Shown: piece by piece, positions 5,880-13,399 of the stretch
How positions within the stretch are numbered: the first letter of the stretch is position 1
Layout of the letters: every line of letters begins with the position of its first letter
Assembly: GCA_937891565.1 (NCBI GenBank)
Contig: CALAHA010000257.1
Coordinates: 1-16,444, forward strand
Direction: 5' to 3'
From: an uncultured Ilumatobacter sp.
GTDB taxonomy: Bacteria > Actinomycetota > Acidimicrobiia > Acidimicrobiales > Ilumatobacteraceae
DNA: 16,444 nucleotides
Notes under the pieces: model-generated
Told to the model about the DNA's origin: nothing
Database searches by the model: none
Seen by the model: the letters and a program-made list of their open reading frames with translations, nothing else
Translations under genes and position numbers: made by a program

Positions 5880-7811
5880 TTAGTGGAACTTGGCGTAAAT
5901 GGCTTCGGCGACAGCGTCGGGGAGGAAGCTGTGTTCCTTCAAGTTGTCGAGTGAGGCCTTCTTCACCTTGGTGATGCCGCCCATCGCTTTGAGCAGCTTC
6001 TTCTTGCGAACTTCGCCCATGCCTGGAATGTCGTCGAGAACGCTGACCGTCATTGCGGTGCTCCGACGCTCACGGTGGAACGTGTTCGCGAACCGGTGCG
6101 CCTCGTCGCGAATGCGCTGCAGCATGAATAACGCTTCGCTTCCACGTCGCACCTCGACCGGCTCTGATCGGCCCGGGACGTAGATTTCTTCGAACCGTTT
6201 TGCCAAGCCCGCAACCGGGATCTCGTCTGCGAGGCCCAGTTCCTTGACCACCTCGTACGTGGCGCTGACCTGGCCCTTGCCGCCATCGACCAGCAGCAAC
6301 TGCGGCGGATAGGCGAACTTGCCGGGCTTGCGAGCCCCATTCTGCGGGCCTTCGATGCCCTCGCCGTCGGGCCCGGTGCGTTCGCTCACCGGCCGATCGC
6401 GCTCGTCGATGTAGGCCTGCAAGCGCCGGCGCACCACTTCGGCCATCGCCGCGTAGTCGTCGCTCTGCCCACCGACTTCAGAGCCGACACCGTTCACCTT
6501 GAACCGGCGGTACTCGCGCTTATTTGGCAGGCCGTCCTCCATCACGACCATCGAGCCCACATAGTTCGTACCTTGGATATGCGCCATGTCGTAACACTCG
6601 ATACGGAGTGGCGCCTCGGGGAGGCCGAGCGCTTCTTGCAGCTCGGTGAGCGCCCGGCTGCGCGTGTTGTGATCGCTCGCCCGTTTCATCCGATGGCGGG
6701 TGAACTCTTCCTTCGCATTTCGTTCGACCGTTTCAAGTAACGCCCGTTTGTCGCCTCGTTGCGGAACTCGGATCTGCACCTTCGAACCGCGGGCCAGCTC
6801 GAGCCACTCTTCGTACACCTCACGGTCGTCAGCCTCGTAAGGAACGAGCACTTGCTTCGGCACGCCCAGTACTGGCTCTTCCCCGTACAGGTTCTCGAGG
6901 ATGCGGTTAATGAGACCACCTGGAGTCAGATCTTCGACTTTGTCGAGCACGAACCCCTTCCGCCCGACGACTCGTCCCTTACGGACGTAGAACATCTGCA
7001 CCGATGCTTCGAGCTCGTCTTCGGCAATGCCGATGACATCGATGTCTTCGTCTTTCTCCGCGACCATCTGCTGCTTCGCAATGGCCTTATGCACGGCGTC
7101 AAGCCGATCGCGTAAACGCGCGGCCTGCTCGAACTCGAGCGACGTCGCTGCCAACTTCATGTCGGCTTCGAGCCGATCGACGATCTCGTCGGTATCACCG
7201 TCGAGGAACTGACAGAGCTCGGTGACGAGTTGGCGGTACGGCATTTCGTCGATCTCGCCGACGCACGGACCAGAGCACTTTTCGATATGAAACAGAAGAC
7301 AGGGCCGGCCGAGCCGTTGATGCTCTTTGAACTTGCCTTCGGTGCACGTCCGAACCGGGAAGCTCCGGAGGAGCAGGTCAAGCGTGTCGCGGATCGCATA
7401 CGCATGTGCGTACGGACCGAAGTATCGCGTGCCCTTGCGCTTGTGACCGCGCATCACCTGGGCTCGCGGCCACTCCTCCCCCGTCGTCACCGCCAGGAAC
7501 GGGTAGCTCTTGTCGTCACGAAGCCGGACGTTAAATCGCGGGTCGTGCTGCTTGATGAGGCTGTGCTCAAGCATCAGCGCCTCGACCTCGTTGCGGACAA
7601 TGGTCCACTCGACCGACTCGGCAACCTGCACCATCTGCGCCGTTCGCGCGTGCATGTGCCGCGGGCTGCCGAAGTAGTTGCTCAGCCGTTGACGCAAGTT
7701 CGACGCCTTGCCGACGTAAATGACGCGCCCGCGTTTGTCCTTGAACTGGTACGAGCCAGGTTCTTCGGGAATCGTCCCAGCGGGTGGCCGCTTGATCATC
7801 ACATCCATCAT
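5880..7811 (-). CDS. uvrC: Excinuclease ABC subunit C
   Basis: A 643-aa nucleotide excision repair nuclease that makes the 3' then the 5' incision around a lesion in the UvrB-DNA complex. The GIY-YIG domain is at about 18-95 (PGSYQFKDKRGRVIYVGKA, then NEVEALMLEHSLIK). Cys156, 171, 179 and 183 match the spacing pattern of the [4Fe-4S] ligands known in E. coli UvrC. The UVR motif is at about 218-250. The RNase H-like domain has Asp408 (ECYDMAHIQG), Asp509 (LLVDGGKGQ) and His572 (DEAHRFA). Helix-hairpin-helix motifs follow (IPGMGEVRKKKLLKAMGG, 595-612). Residues about 470-500 form a Gly/Pro/Glu-rich insertion. The start could be ATG 7811, 7808 or 7799 (MIKRPPAGTIP); the longest is given. No SOS box was found upstream. 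It is divergent from the rhomboid-like gene. Confidence 0.96.
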   Translation of the reverse strand: MMDVMIKRPPAGTIPEEPGSYQFKDKRGRVIYVGKASNLRQRLSNYFGSPRHMHARTAQMVQVAESVEWTIVRNEVEALMLEHSLIKQHDPRFNVRLRDDKSYPFLAVTTGEEWPRAQVMRGHKRKGTRYFGPYAHAYAIRDTLDLLLRSFPVRTCTEGKFKEHQRLGRPCLLFHIEKCSGPCVGEIDEMPYRQLVTELCQFLDGDTDEIVDRLEADMKLAATSLEFEQAARLRDRLDAVHKAIAKQQMVAEKDEDIDVIGIAEDELEASVQMFYVRKGRVVGRKGFVLDKVEDLTPGGLINRILENLYGEEPVLGVPKQVLVPYEADDREVYEEWLELARGSKVQIRVPQRGDKRALLETVERNAKEEFTRHRMKRASDHNTRSRALTELQEALGLPEAPLRIECYDMAHIQGTNYVGSMVVMEDGLPNKREYRRFKVNGVGSEVGGQSDDYAAMAEVVRRRLQAYIDERDRPVSERTGPDGEGIEGPQNGARKPGKFAYPPQLLLVDGGKGQVSATYEVVKELGLADEIPVAGLAKRFEEIYVPGRSEPVEVRRGSEALFMLQRIRDEAHRFANTFHRERRSTAMTVSVLDDIPGMGEVRKKKLLKAMGGITKVKKASLDNLKEHSFLPDAVAEAIYAKFH

Positions 7812-7837
7812 GCCGGGTCAGGGTCCAGATCGGCGGA

Positions 7838-7843
7838 TACGGT
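7838..7843 (+). promoter_or_regulatory. Candidate -10 box of the rhomboid-like gene (TACGGT)
   Basis: TACGGT fits TANNNT and lies 8 nt before the ATG at 7852, consistent with a leaderless transcript. There is no recognisable Shine-Dalgarno. The whole divergent region to uvrC is only 40 nt. Confidence 0.35.
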
Positions 7844-7851
7844 TGACGGCG

Positions 7852-8787
7852 ATGTCCGACTATCTGCAAGCGATGTTCCGCCGCCGCCCGAACAACGGGT
7901 GGTTCAAGGCGGGAAAATACGACGCCACGACCACCGACATCATGTGTGCACTGGCGATCGTGAGCATGTTCATCTACGGGCTCGGGCGCAGCCTGTTCGC
8001 TCGACTGATCTTTTTCGGCCCATCGGTCCGCGATTTCGAATTCTGGCGAGTTGTCACATGGCCGATTGCCGAGCAGCCGACCTTCTCCGGGCTCCTCGGG
8101 GTGGTTTTCTTCTGGCTGTTCGGCCAGCAGATCGAAGCGCTCTTCGGTCGCAACAAGTTCCTCGTTTGGGTGCTCAGCGTCGCCATTATCCCGGCTGTCG
8201 TCCTCACCCTGCTCGGCGCCCTGAGCAACGAGCTCGACGCCACCAGCCCGGACTTCGGTCTCAGCCTGATGTTCCTCGGCGGCATCTGGGTGTACGCCGC
8301 CACGTACCCCGGAGTGAAGTGGTTCGAAGTCGTTCCCCTCTGGGCGCTCGCCGGGGTATTCGCGGGCTTGCGGCTCCTGCAGTACAGCGGCGACCGAGCA
8401 ACCGGTGCCGTGCTGTTCCTGCTTGTCTCGATCGCTGCTGCATTGTTTGCTGGCCGTTCGCTCGGTATGGCCACCGGCTGGCCGATTCCGCACATCGACC
8501 TGTCCGGCATTGGTTCTGGCTCGCCGTCTCCGACGCGCACCACCAAGTCGCGTGGCCCAAAGCGCAAGCGTTCGAAGGGTCCGAAGTCATCGGGCGGCAT
8601 GAAGGTCGTCGACGGTCCGTGGAAAAACGCCCCCGCACCAACCGCTCCTCCAATCGGGCCGTCGCCTGCCGACCAGGCCGAACTCGACGGGCTGCTCGAC
8701 AAGATCGGCGAATCCGGTATGGACTCCCTGAGCGGTGCCGAGAAGAAGCGCCTCAACGACCTGAGTAAGCGACTCCGCAACCGCTGA
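7852..8787 (+). CDS. Rhomboid-like membrane protein with C-terminal DUF6576-type helix, probably non-proteolytic
   Basis: A 311-aa predicted inner-membrane protein with about six hydrophobic segments (roughly 28-46, 78-95, 103-124, 134-152, 158-178, 184-206). FWRVVTWPI (64-72) and GVVFFWLFGQQIEALFGRNKFL (83-104) match the rhomboid/derlin pattern of L1 loop, TM2 and GR motif. The catalytic GxSG of active rhomboids is not seen: segment 4 reads DFGLSLMFLGG, and no His occurs in the last transmembrane segment. It is therefore probably a pseudoprotease. After a basic Lys/Arg/Pro-rich linker (about 225-270) comes LLDKIGESGMDSLSGAEKKRLNDLSKRL, resembling the short C-terminal domain found on many bacterial rhomboid-like proteins. 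ATG 7852 is chosen over ATG 7810 because of the membrane topology and the upstream TANNNT box. It ends 9 nt from the convergent MFS gene. Function is unknown. Confidence 0.75.
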   Translation: MSDYLQAMFRRRPNNGWFKAGKYDATTTDIMCALAIVSMFIYGLGRSLFARLIFFGPSVRDFEFWRVVTWPIAEQPTFSGLLGVVFFWLFGQQIEALFGRNKFLVWVLSVAIIPAVVLTLLGALSNELDATSPDFGLSLMFLGGIWVYAATYPGVKWFEVVPLWALAGVFAGLRLLQYSGDRATGAVLFLLVSIAAALFAGRSLGMATGWPIPHIDLSGIGSGSPSPTRTTKSRGPKRKRSKGPKSSGGMKVVDGPWKNAPAPTAPPIGPSPADQAELDGLLDKIGESGMDSLSGAEKKRLNDLSKRLRNR

Positions 8788-8796
8788 CGCACGTTG

Positions 8797-10062
8797 TCAG
8801 GCGGGTTTGACGATGGCCCGGTCGCGGCCTGCAGTCATCCATGCGTAGACCAGGAGGCCGCCGGCCAGAACCGCTGCGATGTTGGCCAGCAGGTGAAACC
8901 CGAACGATTGCTTGATAAATCCCGAGCTGAACGCGGCCAGCGCGCCACAGAAGCTCATTGTCAGGTCCGAGGTTCCCTGGACCTCGACCTTTGACTTGGC
9001 GGGCACCGACGTTGTCAGCAATGTCGATCCGGCGATGAGACCAATGTTCCAGCCCAAGCCTAAGAAGAAGAGGCCGACGAACATCAGCGCCGGCACGTAT
9101 CCGGCAAGCACCGTTGCCATCGTCCCACTGCCGAGCACAACGGCACCAATCTGGATCGAACGGACACGACCGATGTGTTCCACGGCACGGCCGACGAACG
9201 GGGCAAGGCCGTACATGCCGAGGATGTGGACGGCGATCACGAAGGCCGACAGGTTGGCGTGGTCGTGATCTTTCATGTGCGGTGGGGTCATTGTCATCAC
9301 GCCGACCATCACTGCTTGTGATATCGCCATTGCGGCGAAGCCGAGCCGGGCGCCCGATGATTGAGCAATCACACCAATTGACGCTCGCACCTGTTTGATC
9401 GGCCGTGTCCGCTCGGCGGTCGGATCGATCCCGCCCGACACGGCGAGCGGATCAGGGCGGAGCCGAGTCCACACCACCGCCGCCGCGACGAGAAACAAGA
9501 ACGTGGCGAAGACAAACGGGCCAATCAACTCGTCGAGACCAATGCTGCGGGCTGCCGCCTTCTCGAACGGCGTCAGCAGCGGGCCGGAGACCGCGCCAAG
9601 CGCACCAATCCAGACGATTGCTGCAATAGCGGTCGCCTGATGCTCGGGCTCGGCAAGGTCGGCAGCCACGTAGCGGCCCTGCAGCGTCGACGCCTGCCCG
9701 GCACCGAAGAGAATCATGCCGACGACGAACAGCGGGAAGAACCGAAGTTGGCCGCCGGTTGCAGCAATCGCCCCACCTGCTGCGCCGATCAGCAGGGCGG
9801 CGGTCATTCCTGGCCGACGGCCCCTGCGCCGCATGAACGCAGCGAGCGGCACCATCGTGAGCGCCGCGCCCAAGGTGAACGAGGCGCTACCGATGCCGGC
9901 CAACCGATCGGAACCCAACATGTCGCTCGCCAACAGCGTGACGACCGCAACCATGCCCGCGACCGCCGCCTGCCCAGGCACTTGCGCCATGCGCAACGAC
10001 GTCAGCGTCCTGCGCTGCAACACCGCCCGGTCCACCACATCCTGCTCAATCGTTTCCGCCAC
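8797..10062 (-). CDS. MFS transporter, 12 transmembrane segments, substrate unknown
   Basis: A 421-aa major facilitator superfamily protein with about twelve hydrophobic segments. Motif A-like loops are MRRRGRRPGM (77-86), between segments 2 and 3, and GRAVEHIGRVRS (291-302) in the second half. MTMTPPHMKDHDHANLSAFVIAVHILGMYGLAPFVG (257-291) is typical of a group of actinobacterial MFS permeases. A long polar loop of about 30 residues (200-230) separates the halves. It probably exports or imports a small solute by proton antiport or symport; the substrate cannot be predicted. A GTG start at 10062 is preferred because GGAAGG lies 8 nt upstream; an ATG at 10101 would add 13 residues. It lies 94 nt downstream of uvrA on the same strand, so read-through from uvrA is possible, and it converges with the rhomboid-like gene. 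Confidence 0.85.
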   Translation of the reverse strand: MAETIEQDVVDRAVLQRRTLTSLRMAQVPGQAAVAGMVAVVTLLASDMLGSDRLAGIGSASFTLGAALTMVPLAAFMRRRGRRPGMTAALLIGAAGGAIAATGGQLRFFPLFVVGMILFGAGQASTLQGRYVAADLAEPEHQATAIAAIVWIGALGAVSGPLLTPFEKAAARSIGLDELIGPFVFATFLFLVAAAVVWTRLRPDPLAVSGGIDPTAERTRPIKQVRASIGVIAQSSGARLGFAAMAISQAVMVGVMTMTPPHMKDHDHANLSAFVIAVHILGMYGLAPFVGRAVEHIGRVRSIQIGAVVLGSGTMATVLAGYVPALMFVGLFFLGLGWNIGLIAGSTLLTTSVPAKSKVEVQGTSDLTMSFCGALAAFSSGFIKQSFGFHLLANIAAVLAGGLLVYAWMTAGRDRAIVKPA

Positions 10063-10156
10063 TTGCGGAGCCTTCCATACAGGCCACCGTGAGCTCCTCA
10101 TCAGAAACCCACCACTCGAAGTTCACGCAACGCTGGGCTCGGGCGAACTGACCGCC

Positions 10157-13090
10157 TCAGGAGAGGAGTGGAACGAGGAATTGCCCGGTGAAAGATTCCT
10201 TCACCTTCGCGACGTCTTCGGGCGTGCCTTCGGCGACAACCTGACCGCCGCCATTGCCCCCGTTCGGACCGAGGTCGATGATCCAGTCAGCAGTCTTGAT
10301 CACGTCAAGGTTGTGCTCGATCACAAGCACGGTGTTGCCCTGATCGACGAGGCGTTGGAGCACCGTGAGCAGGCGACCGATGTCTTCGAAGTGCAGGCCG
10401 GTGGTTGGCTCGTCGAGTAGATAGATCGTGTGACCGGTGGAACGTTTGGCCAACTCGGTGGCGAGTTTAACGCGCTGTGCTTCGCCGCCCGACAGGGTCG
10501 GTGCCGACTGGCCGAGCCGGACGTAGCCGAGCCCAACGTCCACGAGTGTTTCCATGTAGCGAGCGATGCCCGGCTGGTTGGCGAAGAAACCAACCGCTTC
10601 AGCCACGGGCATGTCGAGAATCTCGGCAATGTTCTTGCCCTTGAACTCGATATCGAGCGTGTCACGATTGAAGCGGGCACCATGGCACACCTCACACGGC
10701 ACATACACGTCCGGCAAGAAGTTCATCTCGATCTTGATCGTGCCGTCGCCTGAACAGGCCTCACAGCGACCGCCCTTGACGTTGAAACTGAAGCGTCCAG
10801 GCTGATAGCCGCGGACTTTCGATTCGTTGGTCTGAGCAAACAGCTTGCGGATCTTGTCGAACACACCGGTGTAGGTGGCGGGGTTGGATCGCGGCGTACG
10901 ACCAATCGGTGACTGGTCCATGTCGATCACCTTGTCGAGTTGCTCGACGCCGGTGATTTTCTTGTGCTTGCCCGATGGCATCTTCGACTTGTAGATCTTC
11001 TGCATCAGCACGGGGAGGAGAATGTCGCGGACCAGCGATGACTTGCCTGAGCCCGAGACACCGGTGACTGCGACGAAGTTTCCGAGCGGGATCTTGACGT
11101 CGATGTTTGCGAGGTTGTGCTCACGTGCACCAAAGATTTCGACTTCGGCTGAGCCCCGCGGCCGGCGAACCTCAGGGACTGGAATCTTCTTTTTACCGGT
11201 CAGGTATTGACCCGTGAGCGAGTTCTTCGCCTTGCCGATGCCCTTGACCGGACCAGAGTAAACAACCTCGCCGCCGTGCTCGCCAGCACCTGGGCCGATG
11301 TCGATGATCCAGTCGGCTTCGTTAATCGTGTCTTGGTCGTGCTCGACAACGATCACGGTGTTGCCGAGATCCCGCAGTCGAAGCAACGTCTCGATGAGTC
11401 GACGGTTGTCGCGCTGATGCAAACCGATCGACGGCTCATCGAGGACGTACAGCGTGCCGACGAGGCCGGAGCCAATCTGGGACGCAAGCCGAATGCGCTG
11501 CGCCTCGCCGCCCGCCAGCGTGCCAGCAGCGCGCGACAGCGTGAGGTAGTCGAGTCCAACGTCGAGCAGGAAGCCGAGGCGTTCGTTGATCTGCTTCATG
11601 ACTCGCTCGGCGATCATGGTGTCGCGATCGCTCAACACAAGTGCACCGAGAAACTTCGCCGAGTCTTCGATCGACATGTCGCTGACTTCGGAGATGTTCT
11701 TGTCATTGATCGTTACGGCCAGCGATGCCGGTTTGAGGCGAGCGCCACCGCACTGTGAGCAGGCAACGAGGCGCATGTAGCCCTCGTACTGGTCGCGCGC
11801 CCACTCGCTGTCGCTGCCTTCATGGCGTCGACGAATCCAGGGGATGACGCCCTCGTACTCGGTTGAGTACGACCGAGACCGACCGTAGCGGTTCTTGTAA
11901 TTGACGGTCATCTTGCCCTTGACGCCGTGCAGAATCAACTTCTGCTGCTTGGCGGTGAGTGTGTGCCAGGGGGCGTCGAGGTCAATCTCGTTGACGTTGG
12001 CAACCGACTCGAGCATCCGCGTGAAATATTGGGTGTGTGCGCTACGCCAGGGCGCAATAGCACCCTCGGAGAGTGCTGCGTCGACGTCGGGGATGACCAA
12101 TTCGGGGTCGACCTCGTAGGTGGTGCCCAAGCCGTCGCACGTGACGCAGGCGCCATACGGCGAGTTGAACGAAAAGTTACGATCGGCAGGCTCGTCGTAC
12201 GACGTGCCACACACGTCGCACGCCAAGTGCTGGCTGAACGTGATCATCTCGGGATCAGCATCGCGATGGATGATCTCGATTTCGGCGACGCCATCGGCAA
12301 GGTTGAGCGCCTGCTCGAGTGAGTCAGTCAGGCGACGGTCGATGCCTTCCTTCAAAACAAGACGGTCAACGACAATCTCGATCTTGTGGTTCTCGTACTT
12401 GGCGAGGCGCTCGTCACGCTTCAGGAACTCGTCAATGTCGACGGTCTCACCATCGATGCGGGCACGCACGTATCCCTGCCCGGAGAGCTCTTCGAGGAGC
12501 GTGTCGTACTCACCCTTGCGGCCGCGAACGACCGGCGCCAGCACTTGGAAACGCATGCCTTCGTCCATTGCCATGATGCGGTCGACGATCTGCTGTGGCG
12601 TCTGGCGCTGTAGCCGGGTGCCGTCATTTGGGCAGTGCTGGACGCCAATGCGGGCATAGAGCAGCCGGAGGGCGTTATAGACCTCGGTGATCGTGCCGAC
12701 GGTGGAACGCGGGTTACGTGAGCCCGACTTCTGATCGATCGAAATAGCCGGCGACAACCCTTCGATCATGTCGACGTCAGGCGGATCCATCTGGCCCAGG
12801 AACTGCCGGGCGTACGCGCTCAGCGACTCGACGTAGCGGCGCTGCCCCTCGGCGTAGATCGTATCGAACGCAAGTGATGACTTGCCCGATCCAGAAATGC
12901 CGGTGAACACCACGAGTTTGTTGCGCGGCATCTCGACGTTGACGTTTTTAAGATTGTGCTCGCGCGCTCCACGAACGATGATCTTCGGTTCGTCACTCGA
13001 CGACTGGCGGCGACGGGGGGCGGCGGCCTGGGCTGCGGTCGACTTTTTCGCAGCTGACTTCTTGGCGGGGGCGGACGTACTTTCAGCCAT
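10157..13090 (-). CDS. uvrA: Excinuclease ABC subunit A
   Basis: A 977-aa DNA damage-recognition ATPase that loads UvrB onto lesions. It has two ABC modules. Walker A motifs are GISGSGKSS (64-72) and GVSGSGKSS (677-685). Signature motifs are LAGGEAQRIRLA (525-536) and LSGGEAQRVKLA (866-877). Walker B regions are LYVLDEPSIGLHQ (547-559) and IYLLDEPTTGLHF (889-901). Two zinc fingers use Cys291/294/315/318 and Cys776/779/799/802. The first signature has Ala where Ser is usual. The first 35 residues form a Lys/Ala/Ser-rich, probably disordered extension ahead of the conserved core (KIIVRGAREHNLKNV). The ATG at 13090 lacks a Shine-Dalgarno but has TAGCGT 9 nt upstream and a LexA-type box 31 nt upstream, suggesting SOS induction. 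The MFS gene follows downstream. Confidence 0.98.
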   Translation of the reverse strand: MAESTSAPAKKSAAKKSTAAQAAAPRRRQSSSDEPKIIVRGAREHNLKNVNVEMPRNKLVVFTGISGSGKSSLAFDTIYAEGQRRYVESLSAYARQFLGQMDPPDVDMIEGLSPAISIDQKSGSRNPRSTVGTITEVYNALRLLYARIGVQHCPNDGTRLQRQTPQQIVDRIMAMDEGMRFQVLAPVVRGRKGEYDTLLEELSGQGYVRARIDGETVDIDEFLKRDERLAKYENHKIEIVVDRLVLKEGIDRRLTDSLEQALNLADGVAEIEIIHRDADPEMITFSQHLACDVCGTSYDEPADRNFSFNSPYGACVTCDGLGTTYEVDPELVIPDVDAALSEGAIAPWRSAHTQYFTRMLESVANVNEIDLDAPWHTLTAKQQKLILHGVKGKMTVNYKNRYGRSRSYSTEYEGVIPWIRRRHEGSDSEWARDQYEGYMRLVACSQCGGARLKPASLAVTINDKNISEVSDMSIEDSAKFLGALVLSDRDTMIAERVMKQINERLGFLLDVGLDYLTLSRAAGTLAGGEAQRIRLASQIGSGLVGTLYVLDEPSIGLHQRDNRRLIETLLRLRDLGNTVIVVEHDQDTINEADWIIDIGPGAGEHGGEVVYSGPVKGIGKAKNSLTGQYLTGKKKIPVPEVRRPRGSAEVEIFGAREHNLANIDVKIPLGNFVAVTGVSGSGKSSLVRDILLPVLMQKIYKSKMPSGKHKKITGVEQLDKVIDMDQSPIGRTPRSNPATYTGVFDKIRKLFAQTNESKVRGYQPGRFSFNVKGGRCEACSGDGTIKIEMNFLPDVYVPCEVCHGARFNRDTLDIEFKGKNIAEILDMPVAEAVGFFANQPGIARYMETLVDVGLGYVRLGQSAPTLSGGEAQRVKLATELAKRSTGHTIYLLDEPTTGLHFEDIGRLLTVLQRLVDQGNTVLVIEHNLDVIKTADWIIDLGPNGGNGGGQVVAEGTPEDVAKVKESFTGQFLVPLLS

Positions 13091-13099
13091 GAGTGCACA

Positions 13100-13105
13100 A
13101 CGCTA
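13100..13105 (-). promoter_or_regulatory. Candidate -10 box of uvrA (TAGCGT)
   Basis: On the minus strand TAGCGT fits TANNNT and lies 9 nt before the ATG. A -35-like TTGTTC (13124-13129) sits 18 nt further upstream, inside the SOS box. A start site about 7 nt downstream would leave almost no 5' leader. Confidence 0.45.
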
Positions 13106-13121
13106 TCGCCCAAAACCTCGG

Positions 13122-13137
13122 TCGAACAAGTGTTCAG
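13122..13137. promoter_or_regulatory. LexA (SOS) box upstream of uvrA
   Basis: The 16-mer TCGAACAAGTGTTCAG matches the actinobacterial LexA site TCGAAC-N4-GTTCGA except at the last two positions. The core CGAACAAGTGTTCA differs by one base from the Gram-positive consensus CGAACRNRYGTTYG. It lies 31 nt upstream of the uvrA ATG and covers the candidate -35 element, so bound LexA would block transcription. The consensus is established knowledge; binding here is inferred. Confidence 0.7.
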
Positions 13138-13347
13138 TACCACACGCGACGGTCGCTACGGGGCGGGCACCGACATCGAGGACATGCTGGAGCGTCCTAG
13201 GCGGCAAGCGAGTTCCGAGGAAGGCTCCACCGACACACGTGGTCGTCTCAATCAGCTTGGCTCGAGACTTTGGATTGCCCACATTGTTTGAACGTCGAGC
13301 GAGCGAGATGGAACGCTCGGCGCCGGCCACGACGCTGGCGCTCACAG
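13138..13347. other. Intergenic stretch between uvrB and uvrA with no supported gene
   Basis: This is the unexplained middle of the 301-nt uvrB-uvrA gap. It contains small imperfect inverted repeats such as CGAGCG-8 nt-CGCTCG near 13296-13320, but no RNA gene or convincing coding sequence. The uvrB transcript would read through or end here, and the uvrA promoter lies at its left end. Confidence 0.5.
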
Positions 13348-13371
13348 AGTTGCGAAAGGGGCCTGACCCCA
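13348..13371 (-). repeat. 24-nt dispersed repeat, copy 2 (downstream of uvrB)
   Basis: This segment is identical over 24 nt to 5834-5857. On the minus strand it carries the GGGG-U-CAG-G-CCCC hairpin followed by UUU, starting 20 nt after the uvrB stop codon. It may act as a weak terminator or 3' end stabiliser, or may be a mobile short repeat; the sequence alone does not decide. Confidence 0.85.
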
Positions 13372-13373
13372 TG

Positions 13374-13399
13374 CGTACTGATCCGGCGTACTTATCCGG
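13374..13399. repeat. 13-nt tandem duplication spanning the uvrB stop codon
   Basis: CGTACTGATCCGG (13374-13386) is followed directly by CGTACTTATCCGG (13387-13399), 12 of 13 bases identical. The second unit contains the uvrB stop codon (TTA at 13392-13394). The single difference turns the stop TAA of one unit into TCA in the other. The duplication lies between the uvrB end and copy 2 of the 24-nt repeat. Confidence 0.8.

Larger units (their letters stand above)
5832..5880. terminator. Structured spacer between convergent luciferase-like gene and uvrC
   Basis: A 9-bp perfect inverted repeat (ATAGTTGCG at 5832-5840, CGCAACTAT at 5872-5880) encloses a short GGGG-loop-CCCC hairpin and the first copy of a 24-nt repeat. 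It fills the whole gap between two convergent genes and touches the uvrC stop at 5880-5882. Read on the minus strand, the inner hairpin GGGGTCAGGCCCC is followed by TTT, a weak intrinsic-terminator form. Bidirectional termination is inferred. Confidence 0.5.

Noticed and set aside
7230..8768. A 512-codon plus-strand frame across the uvrC 5' end and the rhomboid-like gene
   Set aside because: It overlaps UvrC catalytic motifs antisense and the membrane protein in another frame, is Arg/His-rich, and lacks domain signatures.
8785..8799. TGAC/GTCA inverted repeat between the convergent rhomboid-like and MFS genes
   Set aside because: It is only 4 bp and results largely from the two facing TGA stop codons; it is too short to call a terminator.
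13103..13372. An 89-codon open frame on the minus strand between uvrB and uvrA
   Set aside because: It starts inside the 24-nt repeat, runs over the uvrA SOS box, has no Shine-Dalgarno or TANNNT box, and resembles no family I recognise. It is most likely chance in GC-rich DNA.
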